A DNA stretch of 64,000 nt from Liquidambar formosana (GCA_039720395.1 CM077826.1:35306790-35370789); one strand, 5' to 3'; counted from the stretch's first letter, positions 1 through 12,551 are shown. Notes: a model not told the origin generated them from the letters alone. Numbers and translations are program-made.

Positions 1-829
1 TTTCATCTTTTTTTTTTTTTTTTTTTTTTCAAAAGCCCTAACTTTTGCCTAGGTCGCTTTTTTAGGTTTTCAACCTAGTGGGCCTAGGCTCTACACATAA
101 CCACATAGAAACCACCCTCACTTGGCTTAAACTTCTCATGAACATAGGTTGTAGTCTTCTTTGATCATAAAACTTTCGCTTGATTGTTGTTGATTCTCCT
201 CCTTGAGGCTATTGGATGTTAATCCCCCCCCTTTTCTTTTTGTACTTTTTTCTTTTTCTTTTTTGGTTTTATTTTTTTAGGGAGAGGGAAGTAAACATCT
301 CCAAAAGCTCACAGCATGGTAGTTGATTTCTTCTTTTGATCTTTAAATTGCTTCTTACAAGGATTTCAAGATCTTCTTGGCCTATGTCTTCATGTAGTAT
401 GGTGGGCGGGTGATCCCTATGTTTACCATTTATGGCTTTTCCATGTTTCCTAGTCAATTAGTCACAGTTTATTCATCATTCTTTGTGTTTGCTCCTTTAA
501 CGAAAGGAGTTTTTGAGCCTCTTAGCAAATATTTTCATGCCACTTTGATTGTCAATTGATTGATGAGAAGAGAAATAGAAAAACAATGGAATTCTTGAAA
601 TCAAACATTTTATTGAAGGAATGCAGAAGAACACATTGAAAATCTTGACTTGACAATTATTAGGACTCGAAAGACTCATAATTTCAAAGGACATTTGACT
701 TGAAAGACGAAAACAATTAAATAACAAAGAAACAAACCCTCAGTCTACTTTAAGACAAACAACCTAAACTCTTTATCACAAACATTCATGACAAAATTGG
801 TGCGACAGTAAACACTAAGTGGATTGCTT
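1..829 (-). other. Tat-X internal remnant left of gag, pol missing
   Basis: The first 110 bases, a T run followed by a segment around CTTTTGCCTAGG, resemble 47600-47720 of Tat-1, which lies just downstream of the Tat-1 integrase. In Tat-X this segment is only about 0.7 kb from gag, whereas in Tat-1 about 4.5 kb of pro-pol lies between. Protease, RT, RNase H and integrase therefore appear to be deleted. I recognise no domain in the rest of the stretch; the short minus-strand frame at 269-457 has no family features I know. Confidence 0.5.
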
Positions 830-2080
830 TTAGAATGAATGATTGGGTGCCTTCGGTGGAGAAACAATTCCCTTGTCAAAGAGGTCTTGGATTTCATGTT
901 TCAACCTTGGGCATCGATCAGTGCTATGCCCCTTGCCTTGGTGGAAGTCACAATACTCATTCTCTTTGAAGCGACGAGGTAATGGGTTAGGCAACGGTGC
1001 TGGGTCAAGGGGTTGAAGCAAACCTTTCACTTTCAACTTCTCAAAAACATCGCTCAATGGCATGTAGAGTTCGGTGAATTGGCGGGATTCTTGAGGAGAT
1101 ATAGCATCGACATGCCTATGTATCTTTCCATTACTTCCAGTTCGGGAGTTCCCTGATTTCTCATCTTACTCAATTGTACCGTCACCAATGGCATCTTCTA
1201 CTTGAGTTCCAGCCCCAATCAAAGCCTTAAAGTTTGGAAAATATCTTGCAAATAGATGCTTATGGTAGATAGGGAGAAGGTTTTTTACTACCATTTGAAT
1301 CTGCTCTTCTTCATTGGGTCGGTTCACCATCTAAGAAGCTTTTCATCTCCACCTTGTAATGAATGCAAAAAAGGTCTCATTAGCCACTTGTTTCATAGTC
1401 TCCAAATCTCTCCGAGTGACATCCACTTCTGTATTATATTTGTAATGCTGTGAGAACTCATTGCATATATCCTCCCAAGTTCGAGTCCTAATCTCCCCTA
1501 ATGCCAAGAACCACTTCAATGCAGAAGTTGCCAATGTCTCATGGAACATTTGACCCAATAGCTCATCGCTTGCTCCTCGAGAGTGCATAGCTCGCACATA
1601 CATCTTTAAGTGGATCTTGGGGTAGCCCGTCCCATCAAATTTTTCTAACTCCGCCATCTTGAATTGTAATGGAATGCGAGCTTGTGGGAACAAAGACAGT
1701 GTGTGCACATCTACCATATCATCAGTTCTACGAATCCCCTTTATAGTTCTCTCCAAAGCCTCTACCTTACTAGCCAACACAGAATCACCACTAGTAGCCT
1801 TCCCCTTGGCTTCTCCTTCTAGTTTCGAACTACTTTCTCCCTTTGTCTTAGTGTTCTTATTGGATTGAGGTCCATCTTCAATGCTGAACCCATGAGGTGC
1901 ACCCAAGGAATGGGTCTTCGAACCATTGTTTTATTCTAGATTTGCCATCTTCTGTTGATTATCTTAAGCCAGTTTCAATGCTGTTTCAGAGGTCTTTGAG
2001 GTATAGTCCAACTTTGTCATAATGCCTTTCAAGTAAGCCTCAAAGTTAAAGTTCCTTTCGCTAGTCCCTTCATCATCCAT
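830..2080 (-). pseudogene. gag: Tat-X gag pseudogene
   Basis: Broken gag of a Ty3/gypsy Tat-lineage element. It is read from an ATG at 2080 and has two in-frame TAA codons in the first 55 codons. A long open stretch follows (1343-1906) containing FKMAELEKFDGTGYPKIHLK and TRRDLETMKQVANETF, then the frame is disrupted around 1064-1342. The C-terminal piece (830-1063) keeps a zinc-knuckle-like YCDFHQGKGHSTDRC. Gag forms the particle that packages element RNA. It aligns by eye with the Tat-1 gag at 52228-53872, which has the same TRRDLET block and a similar knuckle. The start is chosen because the frame upstream in the leader is closed. Confidence 0.8.
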
Positions 2081-3200
2081 CTTAGGTTCAAAATTTGAGT
2101 CTAATCTTAAAAAGTTGTCACGGGTTTAATCCAGCCTCCCTTCAAGAACAAAATCCCCTTTTTAGGCTATAACTGAAACATTTTAACAATATTTCCATGA
2201 CTGTGCTAAATTGATAAGTGTGATCTTATAAAGCATCCCCTTAGTTAGACATCTCATCTCCAAGGGTACCTTGAAGTGTGAGGTGACGTACTAAGGACAT
2301 GAAGGTGAGTCACTTAGTCTTAGGTTCTAACCATTAACCATCACAAAACCATCAATAGTCACTTTCCCCCAAGTGTAGGCAAACTACGAGCTAGGTCTAA
2401 ACAGTATATCTCCTTAGTTAGACACCTCATCCTCAAAAGTGTCCTTAAGACGGAAGGTGAGGTGACATACTAAAGACATAAAGATGAATAAGCCCCTGTT
2501 CTTAACCCTTAATCAAACACTTCATTCCCAACAAGCCCCTATTGATTTACTTAAACCCATGATTAAATGGTCTTATCTCACATACCTTTAATTAGTCTAT
2601 CCTTCCTTTTGGGAGCCCCTTGGGTAAAAGGTGGAGGTACTTACTAAGGGTATATAGGTGAGACCAAATATCAAGCGTCAATCATTACCCATGGTTAAAA
2701 TAAACCTAAGCCTAGAACACAACTTATGAGCATAGCAACACAACACAAGCACGGCATGATATCATTACAATCAAGTGTGGCATGGTGAACCAATAGTGCC
2801 CTACAAGTTTGTCTACATGGACTAATGATAAGGGTAGGCTGGGGTCCTTCACTTGCTTTAACTATCTTTATACCTAACCACATGTGGCATCAGGAACGCC
2901 GCGTGGGTCCAGCAGTACGTGATTAGCTCATTTAAGATACCCAAGGGCAAGCCCAAGTGTACTTAGCAAGAGAGGTTAATAGCTTTCACCCCAACACATG
3001 GAATCAGGAAAACCAAGGTTGAGGCTAGGCCCATTAGTGGCAAGGATACATCGAGGGACATCGATCCTAACATGCAAGAGTTTGCGCACACAATGCAATA
3101 AATGAAAGCACACAATCAAGCGGATGCAATGTGATAGATTTTAATTAAACAAAAGAAATTAATTTAGCCCGATTAAACTTTATAGAGTCTAGCCCACAAA
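2081..3200 (-). other. Tat-X 5' leader (untranslated)
   Basis: This is the non-coding stretch between the primer-binding site and gag. The part at 2690-3200 matches the Tat-Y leader at 6540-7021, sharing for example GGAACGCCG and CAAGCGGATGCA. No long frame is present, so the extra upstream ORF known from some Ogre elements is absent. Positions 2238-2690 hold about three degenerate copies of a roughly 170-bp unit containing CCTTAGTTAGACA and GGTGAGGTGAC. Confidence 0.65.
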
Positions 3201-3218
3201 TCCCCAGTGGAGTCGCCA
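3201..3218 (-). promoter_or_regulatory. Primer-binding site of Tat-X
   Basis: On the minus strand this reads TGGCGACTCCACTGGGGA, three bases from the LTR end. It is the type of primer site used by Ogre/Tat elements (tRNA-Arg in described Ogre elements). It fixes both the LTR edge and the element orientation. Confidence 0.8.
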
Positions 3219-4689
3219 AACTGTGAACCCTAAAAAAGTGGCCCACAAGGATTGAAAAGAAAATAGGTTGAAAAATAAAAGGAGTCGCCACCTTATTTTT
3301 TAAAGGAAACAAGGAAAACCCTAAAAACCAATTTTGTTTTAAGAAAACAAAAGAATGACTCCATGTTTAAAAAGGAAAGGCAAAAACAATCTTTTGGAAA
3401 CCAAAGAAATCAGGGATTCGGAGGCTAAATTATGACATGGGAAGGTTCTAGGCATAGCCTATAGGCACCCATGTCACCCTTTCGGTCTCTTATTTTATTT
3501 GGGCTAAATTAAGATCTTACCATACAAAAATCAGCGAGTATATCACATCAAGAATTGCATGCATATCATATAATTCATCCATAACAAAGAAACAAAACAA
3601 AGAAAAACAAAACAAAACTAGGATGCTTAGATCCTAGGGTGGACTTGAACCTCAAAGCGCCTACGTACCATGTAGCGAAATACATGGATCAAAGTCCACG
3701 TAGTTCGATTAGAATTAGGGTTACAACCTAATAGAGGCCTATGGTAAATCCTAAGTTTCCTTTCATAAGAAATATGGTAAGTTTCCAAAAATAAATAATT
3801 CTCAAAAGATCTTTAGAAAGTATGGAATTTAATAAAGATAGAAACTTTTATTTAAAAAGGAATTCCTTATGAATGGAAACTATAAAGATTACCATACCCC
3901 TCTATTAGGAAATAACCCTATGAGGGAGAAAGAAAAAGTTTTAGGGAAGAAAAGGTGAATTAGGGCACCTTCATACCCAACTTACCTTAAGCAAAAGCAA
4001 CCTGTCAAAATAACCACCCTATTGCATAAGGTAATTACTTTATTTGCAAGATTTCATCTTGTAATAGCCAAAATAATCACCCCACATTGGTGGGGTAATT
4101 GCACCTATCATATCCCACTTTCTATGGGTACCTGTCAAGCACCTGCAATTTGCATGCAAAACACACCAAAAACACCAACAAACCAACCTAGTTTCTAACC
4201 AAGCAATTATCATGCTTAAACATAGGCTAACACATGCTTAAAATATCATATTAAGGACAAATAACAGATCTGGACAGAATTGAAATAAGGCTTAAAATCA
4301 CCCATAAATCATGTAAACAACTCGAATCATGAACTAACTAAAATCCTAATTCAACCCTATATGCAATAACATGCCAACAAACCTAAAATCCACTACCATG
4401 AATGCTCAAAACATCATATTTAGGACAATAAACAGATCTGGACAGAATGGTACTAAAACCTATATTCATCCACTAAACATGCAAATAACATAAATAGCGA
4501 ACAATCATAAACCCTAATTCAATTCTAGATTCATGGCATGCATAAAAACCCTAAAATCAAGTATACGAATGCAGAAAATATCATAGTTATCTAATATGCA
4601 GCGCATATACAACAACTATGAAGAAAAAGCAAAAAAAATCCCTAAGTTACCATGCTATATGCAACCTTCCTAAAACAAGGATGAATGAA

Positions 4690-5230
4690 ACCCTAGAATC
4701 ACAATTGTGCATAAAACCACATGAAATAACTCTAAATCATGCAAAACCGAATATGAACAGCATTCTAACCATGCATATTAACCAATAGAATGATCATGAT
4801 AAAAACATAGGCTTTCACATGAAATATAGCTATTCTAGATATAAACTCAATTTCAGCACAAGAAGAACCCTAGAATCCCAACTAAGCATGAAATCACATG
4901 AAATAGTCCTCCAGCATCCAAAACAGCCCATGAACATCATCCTAATCATGTATATTAACTCATAAAGGAATCCACACATGATTAAAATACATGCTTGAAC
5001 ATGAAATAGAGCTATTTTATGCAAAAATCCTACTTCAACACCATGGAAGCCCTAGAATCACAAATATGAATTAAAATACATGACATGACCCTAAATCATG
5101 CAAAACTATTCATGACCTACATTCTAATCATGCATATCAATCAATAGGATCACCAACACATGGTAAAGATGCAAGCTTGAACATGAAATAAGACTATTCT
5201 TATGCAAAACCCTAATTTGAATGAAAGAGA
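4690..5230. repeat. Tandem repeat in the Tat-X LTR (about 178 bp, 3 copies)
   Basis: CCCTAGAATC recurs at about 4692, 4868 and 5049, with shared CATGAAATA and ATGCATATTAAC blocks in between. The Tat-2 LTR has an equivalent array at 58394, 58577 and 58758 (period about 182). Confidence 0.7.
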
Positions 5231-5450
5231 AGAAAGGAGGGAGGTATACCTGTAGTAGAACTTTACTGCTGTAGAGTCTTCTTCTCCTCTTGTGTACTAC
5301 TGGAAACACTCTCCTTCAAGCCTTCAAGCAAAGCTCCAGCCCTCCTTCATATTCTCTTTCTCACTTTCTCACTCAAAAATTAGGTTAGAATGCCTTAAGG
5401 ATGGCTGTGATTGCCTCTAAGTGCCTCCCCTAATGCTGAAGTATAGAGGG

Positions 5451-5459
5451 ATATTTATA
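5451..5459 (-). promoter_or_regulatory. TATA box of the Tat-X LTR
   Basis: On the minus strand this reads TATAAATAT, followed about 25-40 bases later by CTTCAGCAT, a layout shared by the Tat-Y and Tat-2 LTRs. Transcription would start near 5425 and run leftward. Confidence 0.6.
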
Positions 5460-5647
5460 GGGTTTGAGGGGAATCAACCACTGGTTGGGATTAAAACCCT
5501 AAATATCAATCCAAGGATCCTTAGAGACTTCCTTGGGGCTCAAGTAGGTCAAATAGGGCTGAAAATAAGATGGAATGGCGGCTGGAGGCAAAAAATCCAT
5601 CAAAAATAGGAAGGAATCCCGATTCAAAATGATTTTAGGAAGGTGGC

Positions 5648-5747
5648 TCGGCTGACCACCCAGGGCTGGGGGGCTAACCACCTGGCCTTGGGTGGCTGAC
5701 CACCTGGGCTGGGCGGTTAGCCGCCAAGCCCCAGGTGGTCACCCGAG
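5648..5747. promoter_or_regulatory. GC-rich palindromic array in the Tat-X LTR promoter
   Basis: Repeated CCACCTGG and GGGCGGTTAGCCGCC blocks stand in an AT-rich LTR and end with GGTGGTCACCCGAG. The array lies about 190 bp upstream of the TATA box. The same array occurs in the Tat-Y and Tat-2 LTRs and upstream of the Tat-2 antisense gene. Confidence 0.7.
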
Positions 5748-6394
5748 CACGCCGTCAGCAATTGCCTTATTTTAGCCCTTTTGCCTTCCAAAAGTGTTTC
5801 GGGGGTCAAACGGAGTCCGATTTTGACGAAACGAAAGCCAAAACGACCGTGCTTCGATGAGGAATGTAATTTAAGACATTTTAGGGCAAAAATCCCTAGC
5901 CATGGCTGCGTGGTTGGGTTTTACAAAGGTGGCTAACCGCTATGCACCACCGTCGCTAAGCTTATGTATGCACACAGGGTCACATCGAAAAAACAAATGA
6001 GTGGGAATGAAGTGAAAATCATGAGCTGATTCGAGCTAACCCGAAATAAGTCTCTTAACCAACCTGAGCCATATTGAGCCATTTTAATCCCGAACCATTA
6101 ATTCATCAAATTGAACCCATAAATACCTCAAATGCATCTTCATGAACTCTAATTGACAATTTGGAGATCATTTCAAGGTAAAATGAAAAGTTTGTGACCT
6201 AAAAGACGATTATGCCCCTCAAGTCACAAAAGCTCTTATTATCCCTCAAGATCAACTCCAAATTGAACCAAAATTCATATCCAATGTCCTTATGATTCTA
6301 GAAAGCTAATGCAAGTAACTAAACTCAAAAACAAAACAAAAACATGCATAGAATGACAAACCCTAGTAAAGTGGTGCAAAAATGGGGTGTGACA

Positions 6395-7021
6395 TAGGGT
6401 ATAGAGTCCTTCAATTTGGTTTAATTAATTCCCATGGATTAGCACATCACAAACATAGCTTTATATCCTACTTCCTTAACTTATTCCTCATAACCCATGG
6501 CCTTAACAATGGTTATGGTTTAAAGGTATATGTTAAGGGCATAAGATATAAAGCCTCACACCACAAACACGGCATAGCATCATTACAAACAATTGTGGGT
6601 GCATAAAGGTGAGACCATAGTGTCCTACAAGGCCCACTACATGAACTAAGAGAGGGTAGGCTAGGGTCCTTCACTTGCTTGAGCAATCTTTATACCTAAC
6701 CACATGTGGCATCAGGAACGCCGTGTGGGTCCAGCAGTACGTGATTAACTCATTTAATATATCCAAGGGCAAGCCCAAGGGTACTAGGCAAGAGAGGTTG
6801 ATAGCTTTCGCCCAACACTTGGAATTAGAAAAACCAAGGTTGAAACTAGGCCCATCGTTAGCAAAGATACATCGAGCGACAATCGAACCTATCATGCAAC
6901 AATTTGTGCACACAATGCAATAAATCAAAGCACACAATCAAGCGGATGCATGTGATTGATTTTAATTAAACACAAGAAATTAGTTTAGCCCATTTAAACT
7001 TTATAGATTCTAGCCCACAAA
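6395..7021 (-). other. Tat-Y 5' leader fragment
   Basis: From about 6540 this matches the Tat-X leader, sharing for example CCACATGTGGCATCAGGAACG and the stretch before the primer site. It is cut at 6394 by the Tat-X LTR. The frames at 6671-6937 are chance openings in a leader that Tat-X shares without keeping the frame. Confidence 0.65.
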
Positions 7022-7039
7022 TCCCCAGTGGAGTCGCCA
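7022..7039 (-). promoter_or_regulatory. Primer-binding site of Tat-Y
   Basis: Identical in its 18 bases to the Tat-X site (TGGCGACTCCACTGGGGA on the minus strand) and three bases from the LTR edge at 7043. Confidence 0.8.
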
Positions 7040-7382
7040 AACTGTCAACCCCGGAAATTGGGCCCACAAGGGGTGGAAAGAAAATTAGGGTTTTGAAAAT
7101 GAAAAGGTAAGGAGTCGCCACCTTATTTTTTAAAGGAAATAAGGAAAACCCTAAAAATAGTTTTGTTTTAAGAAAACAGTTTGAATAACTCCATGTTTAA
7201 AAGGGAAAGACAAAAACAATCTTTTGGAAACCAAAGAAATCGGGGATTCGAAGGCTAAGTTATGACATGGGAAGGTTCTAGGCAAAGCCTATAGGCACCC
7301 ATGTCACCCTTTCAGTCTCTCGGTTTATTTGGGTTAAATTAAGATCTTTCCATACAAAAATCAGCAAATATATCATCACGAG

Positions 7383-9857
7383 TGTGATAACCCAAATATT
7401 TACCACTCTAATTATAAATTAATTATTGTGATTATTATTTTTATTATTGTTGTTATCATAATTATAATCCTTATTAATATTTATTCTTATTTAATCACCA
7501 AAGCTTTAGGATTATATATAACAAAACAAAAAGAAAAAAAAAATTACTAACTTATTATAATAGGATTAATGATGTAATTAATCCTTAAGATGAGGTCATT
7601 GCTTACATGGGAGGGGATAGGTGGCTAAATTTTATGAATTGCTGAAAAAATAAAGCAAAACAAAACAAAACAAAACAAACCAACAAAAACAGCCACGTTT
7701 GCTTAAGGAAAAAGAAATGGTTTGCTTGGGGACAAAGGGATAAGGGGGAATCTTCACAAATTAATGAGGGGAGACTTCCTTTGACTTGAGGGGGTATAAA
7801 AGGGCTAATTTGCAGCTCATTTTCGTGCTATTTTGGGCTGCTAAGAGAGTGTAAAACAAAGAGAGAAATAGAGAGAAAGAAAGAAGGAGAAAGAAGGGAG
7901 CTCAAACCAAGGAAGTTTTAAAAACATTTTTCTACAAACCTAAGGTGAGATTTTTCATCCTTGAATGATATAGGAAAGGTTCTAAAAGTTTCATGATGAT
8001 TGGTTGATGTTTGGATAATTTTTGGAGCTTCAAAGAAGCATCAATGGCTTCCCTCATACTTTGTTTGATTGGTTCTCTATGCACAGTAAATGAAACTTCA
8101 CGAAATTTTTACCATAGTTTTATGATACTATAGAGAAGCTTTTGTATAAATCTTAGCCTTTAATACTATGTAGGTTGTGAGAAATAAATGGGACAACCCG
8201 AAACACAAATATGAAAAACTGTATGAATTCGGAACTCATTTAATTTTTCTGATATTTTTATAATATTCTACATGAAAAACTAAGCAAAATGGGCTTTTGA
8301 ATCATCGAAAAAGGTTAAGAAATGAATTAGTTATGAATTTTTGAAGTTTGGATAATTAGTTGAAAAAATTGTGAACAGCACTGGTTTTTGTGGTTGCACG
8401 GGGAAGAAGATGTGCAGGTTGGTTAGGTGTGGCAGGGTGTACCATAGGCCCCGTAGACCTTAGTGCAATTGGCCATGTGGGGCCCTCCTTAGGAGCTAAA
8501 AATATTTTTAAAAATCATATAAAAATACTAGAAACCTATATTTACAATTTTGTAACCATTTGATTGTGATAACATGGGTTTCAAAAATTAGGATATTATA
8601 ACCCTTTTAGGTAGTCGTTTACAAACTTTGACTACCTTAAACAAAGTGTATTGAATTCCGATTAAGTTATCATTTGAAATATTGGATTCATATCAACAAA
8701 ATCTATATGAGGATATTGTAAGGCAAAATGAATATTTTTATTTTGAGTATTATTTTATTCACTTGTAAAATGACTATTATACCCCTACGTACTAAAAATA
8801 GGTCAAATGGATTCCAAATTGAGTTCGGTTTGAACCTATGAGATATTGGTAAGAAGTAAAACACTTTAGGGACTTCTTATTAACGTTTTTATGATGTCAT
8901 CTTAGTCCTCATAATTTTTGTATTTACAATATAGCCTCTAAGTTTATGAAAATTTCAAATTATCCCAAATTGAATATTTGGCATTAAGATTTATGTTGAG
9001 TAGTTTGACTTAGATTGTTAATGGTAGTAGAACATAATATGAATGATAATGCATGAGCATGCATATTCATATTTTATAATGGGAATGGATGTTAACATAC
9101 TATTGAGGTTAATTTGCATACATATATGAAATTATCATCCATATATTGAGCTCCATAATAATTAATACATGTAATAACATGTATGAATCTATTGTATGAA
9201 ATGTTTATGCGAAGTTGCTTATATTTGTAATTGAGATTGAAATGTTGAGATGTTGAGATGAGACGACCGGGTTGAGAAAGCCTGACAGTTAGTGCACTAA
9301 TATGCTACTCCATTTTTGAGGGCAAGAGGCCAGTAGGGTAGTATACACACATAATGAGAGGTGTGTGCTGTGGTCGTAGGGAGTGTATCCTGTATGAGTA
9401 GACAGGTATACTGTGATTATTTGTTTTGCAGGTTGCGAGAGGCAATAGAGGCACAGGTATGTGCGAAAAAGGCATTATTGACTCATGAATATTACAAAAT
9501 ACTTGCCTATGCATGATAAATCGTATTAGACTCATGTTGGTTGTTCAAAGAGGAATTATCTCACTGAGCTGTGGTTTGCTTACCCTTTTATTAATAAATA
9601 ATTTTCAGGATCTGGAAATTTGTGAGCAGTTGAGGAAAACATGGGAGAAGGAGCTTGCTATTTAGGATTAGTGTTTATTTTGCTTTATTCAAAGAATGAA
9701 ATTTGGAACTTATATGTTATTTAATATCGAACAATAATGTTTTGTGCTAAGTTATGTAATATTATCAGAATGACTTCGCTTAGTGAATGTATGGGTAAGG
9801 TTTCTGAACTGTTATCGCCACATTAGGCTTAAGTAAGGCTATTTTTGGGGCGTGACA
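7383..9857 (+). mobile_element. Solo LTR S1 (2475 bp), Ty3/gypsy type
   Basis: Starts TGTGATAACCC and ends GGGGCGTGACA (TG...CA), flanked by the 5-bp target duplication ACGAG (7378-7382 and 9858-9862). A plus-strand TATA box (TATAAAAGG) at 7795-7803 is followed by GA-rich untranslated sequence. No internal region or second LTR is present, as expected after LTR-LTR recombination. The termini resemble those of Del/Tekay chromoviruses, but without an internal domain the lineage is a guess. It is one of only two plus-strand insertions seen. Confidence 0.85.
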
Positions 9858-11228
9858 ACGAGAATTGCATGTATATCATATATTTTATTCATCCATCCAT
9901 GCATAATAAGCAAGATAAAACAGAAAATAAAAGAAAATAAAATACAAAAACCTAGGATACTTGGATCCTAGAATGGACTTGAGCCTCACGAAGAGCGCCT
10001 ACGTACCATGCAACGAAATACATGGATCAAAATCCACGTAGTTCGATTAGAAATAGGGTTAAATCCTAATATAAACCTATGGTAAAAACCCTAGCTTTCC
10101 TTATTTGAAAAAGAGTTGAATAAACAAGTTTGAGTTTAAGAACACTTCCATAAGATGGAAACTTTGACAAAAAAAATAGAATTTTATCTAACAAGGAAAC
10201 CTCTAATTATACCATAGATTCGTATTAAGAATTAACCCTAGGAGGGAGAAGAGAGAGAGTTAAGAAAGGAGGTGAATTGGGGCACCTTCACACCCACTTA
10301 CCTGAGTGCAATAGTTCCAAGCATTAGCAATTTCAAACATTGGCAGCCCTATTTGCCATAGAAAAATTACCACACCTATTTGTACCCTTACACGTGCTCA
10401 AAACCATGCAAACACAATGATATATAAATCTGGACAAAATAGTATTAAGGCCTAAAATCATCCACTAAACATGCTAACAGCAAAAACAACGAACAAATAT
10501 AAGCTCTAACACAACCCTAGAACCATATTGTGCATAAAAACCCTAGAATGAACTAACATGCATGCAAAAAACATCATAGCTATTCTATATGTAAAACATA
10601 TACAGCAACTATGAAGAAAAATCAAATAAAAGTTCTACTTTAACATGCTGTATGAAACTAACCTAAAACAAAGACACTAAAAACCCTAAACTCACAAATA
10701 TGCTTAAAAACACACAAAACAAACTCTAAACATGCTAAAACCAAACTAAACAGAACCTAAATCATGCATATTAACTAACTAAAGCAATAGAACATGATAA
10801 AAATCCTAACTCTAACATGCAAGAACACTATTCTAACACAAGGACAACAGAAGCACAAGAATCACAATTATGCTTAAAAACACATAGGACAGCCCTAAAG
10901 CATGCTAAACTCATGATAAACAGTAGGTATTTCATGTATATTAACTACCTAGAGTGTTAATACATGATAAAAAAGCTACCTTTTACATGTAATAGGCCTA
11001 TTCTATATGAAAACCCATATTCAGCGTAAAGAAGGAGTGAGGTTACCTTAGGAAAGCTTCCTTGCTACTGTAGAGACTCTCTCTTCCTCTTATGGATGAC
11101 TTAAACCAATGTTCTTCAAGGCTACAGTAAGAACTCCAGCTCTCCTTCAAGTCTCTCTCTCTTATTCTCTCTCAAACACTTAGGTTTTTAGGCATAAAGT
11201 GGCTCCCCCTATGCTGAAGCATAGGGGG

Positions 11229-11237
11229 TATTTATAG
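11229..11237 (-). promoter_or_regulatory. TATA box of the Tat-Y LTR
   Basis: Minus strand CTATAAATA, followed by CTTCAGCATAGG as in Tat-X. Confidence 0.55.
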
Positions 11238-11434
11238 AGTTCACTAAGGATAAACCAATGGCTGGGATTAAAACCCTAAAAATTAATCCAAGGCCTATTA
11301 GAGACCCCCTTAGGGCTTAAGTAACTCAGAAGTTACCAAAAATTAGAAGGAAACTTGTCCAAAAGAGTCCTTGTACGTCAAAATAGGCAAGAGTCCGCTG
11401 CAGCAAACACATGGAGAGAAATTAGGAAAGTGGT

Positions 11435-11514
11435 ATCGGGTGACCACCAGGGCCTGGGCGGCTAGCCACCTGGGCCTAGGAGGCTAGCCGCCCGGGGCTG
11501 GGTGGTCACCCGAG
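11435..11514. promoter_or_regulatory. GC-rich palindromic array in the Tat-Y LTR promoter
   Basis: TCGGGTGACCACC at the left edge is the inverted counterpart of GGTGGTCACCCGA at the right edge. Inside are GGCGGCTAGCCACC and GGCTAGCCGCCC. The array lies about 200 bp upstream of the TATA box. Confidence 0.7.
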
Positions 11515-12224
11515 CCCACTTCGGATTTTTAGCCTATTTTGACTCTTAATCCTTCTAGAAGTGTTTCAGGGGGCAAATTAAGTCCGATTTTGATGAAACA
11601 AAAGCCAAAACGACTGTGTTTCGATGAGGAATACATTTTTGAACATTTTAGGGTGAAAACCACTAATCATGGGGGCATGGTTAGGTTTGACAAAGGCGGC
11701 TAACCGCTATGCTCTACCTTCGCTAAGCATAAGTATGCACATAGGATCAAACCAAATGCTTTCCACATCAAAATTAAGCTTTATAAAACACTTTTGGGGA
11801 TAAAATGATGACTAATTAAAGTCCCTTTGAAAAGATTTGAATGGTAATTGTGAGTCAATTAGAACTAACCCAAAGGAGGGTCAATTAACCAACTTGAACT
11901 ACATTGAGCCATTTTAATCCCGAGCCATGGATTCATCAAATTGAACATAGAAATACCTCATATGCATCCATATGAACTCCAATTGACAATTTGGAGATCA
12001 TTTCAAGGTCAAATGAAAAGTTTGGGACTTAAAAGACGATTATGCCCCTCAGGTCACAAAAGCTCTTATTATCCCTCAAGATCAACTCCGAATTGAACCA
12101 AAATTCATATCCATTGTCCTTGTGACTCTAGAAAACTAATGCAAGTGACTAGACTCAAAACCAAAACAAAAACAAGCATGCAATGATGAGCCCTAGTAAG
12201 GTGGTGCAAAAATGGGGTGTGACA

Positions 12225-12473
12225 GATACTGTTGTAGGTAGTACACTTAGAGTGCTCATTCATTGCTGCTCGGAGTTCAAGCTTGGAGCTAAAAGGAGAA
12301 GACAAAGCTTGGAGCATAAAGGAGAAGAATTTGTTTAACTGTAAGTTATCCTAACTCTCTTTGTAGTTAGGGTTTAGTTTTGTATTAAGCATAATTGGAT
12401 TCATGGGATTGGGAATCGTAGGAAAATTTTAATTCCGCCTTTGTAGTTTTCCTCTTTAGTTCGATTCCCAACA
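12225..12473 (+). mobile_element. Copia LTR fragment, plus orientation
   Basis: This is a reverse-complement relative of the first 250 bp of the Copia-A and Copia-B LTRs. GTTCAAGCTTGGAG and AAAGGAGAAGACAAA correspond to 13235-13270, and its right end GATTCCCAACA mirrors the LTR start TGTTGGGAATC. Its left part is cut by the end of the Tat-Y LTR, so Tat-Y jumped into this LTR. The LTR itself lies next to the 3' end of Sire. Confidence 0.75.
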
Positions 12474-12520
12474 CAATATCCAATGTACATCCAAAATAAA
12501 TCCCAAAACATCATCTCAAA

Positions 12521-12538
12521 CACTTTTCCCCCTTTGTC
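12521..12538 (-). promoter_or_regulatory. Sire polypurine tract
   Basis: The minus strand reads GACAAAGGGGGAAAAGTG, just after the stop of the env-like ORF at 12552. A purine block of this type, which primes plus-strand DNA synthesis, is typical between the last ORF and 3' LTR of Sireviruses. The 3' LTR itself is not visible here. Confidence 0.55.
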
Positions 12539-12551
12539 AACATAAAAAAGA

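Larger units (their letters stand above)
1..6394 (-). mobile_element. Tat-X, internally deleted Tat-lineage Ty3/gypsy element (5' part)
   Basis: From right to left it comprises a 5' LTR (3222-6394), primer site, leader, ruined gag, and a remnant of the region after pol; the rest lies left of the window. The bases right of 6394 are leader-like sequence of another Tat element and not a polypurine tract, so the 3222-6394 LTR is a 5' LTR sitting in a target. I infer insertion of Tat-X into the Tat-Y leader. The second copy of the target duplication would be outside the window. Confidence 0.65.
3222..6394 (-). repeat. Tat-X 5' LTR (3173 bp)
   Basis: The LTR begins TGTGAACCC after the primer site at left and ends GGGGTGTGACA at right (TG...CA). 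On the minus strand U3 starts at 6394, a palindromic array lies at 5648-5747, and a TATA box (TATAAATAT) at 5451-5459. The transcribed part holds three copies of a roughly 178-bp unit at 4690-5230, marked by CCCTAGAATC. Near the 3' end, GGAGTCGCCA at 3281-3290 repeats ten bases of the primer site. Sequence and layout match the Tat-2 LTR (53873-60152) closely, so both belong to one subfamily. Confidence 0.85.
7043..12224 (-). repeat. Tat-Y 5' LTR, interrupted by solo LTR S1
   Basis: The LTR begins TGTCAACCCC and ends GGGGTGTGACA. Without S1 and one target duplication copy it is about 2.7 kb. It shares the family layout: a primer-site echo at 7111-7120, a TATA box at 11229-11237 (minus strand CTATAAATA) and a palindromic array at 11435-11514. 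To its right at 12225 is a copia LTR fragment, not a polypurine tract, so this is a 5' LTR in its target. The Tat-Y body continues only as the 6395-7042 stub before Tat-X. Confidence 0.8.

Noticed and set aside
3222..12224. Tandem LTR-LTR array formed by unequal recombination
   Set aside because: A shared middle LTR would need a polypurine tract at its right edge. The bases right of 6394 are leader-like and lack it, so nested insertion is simpler.
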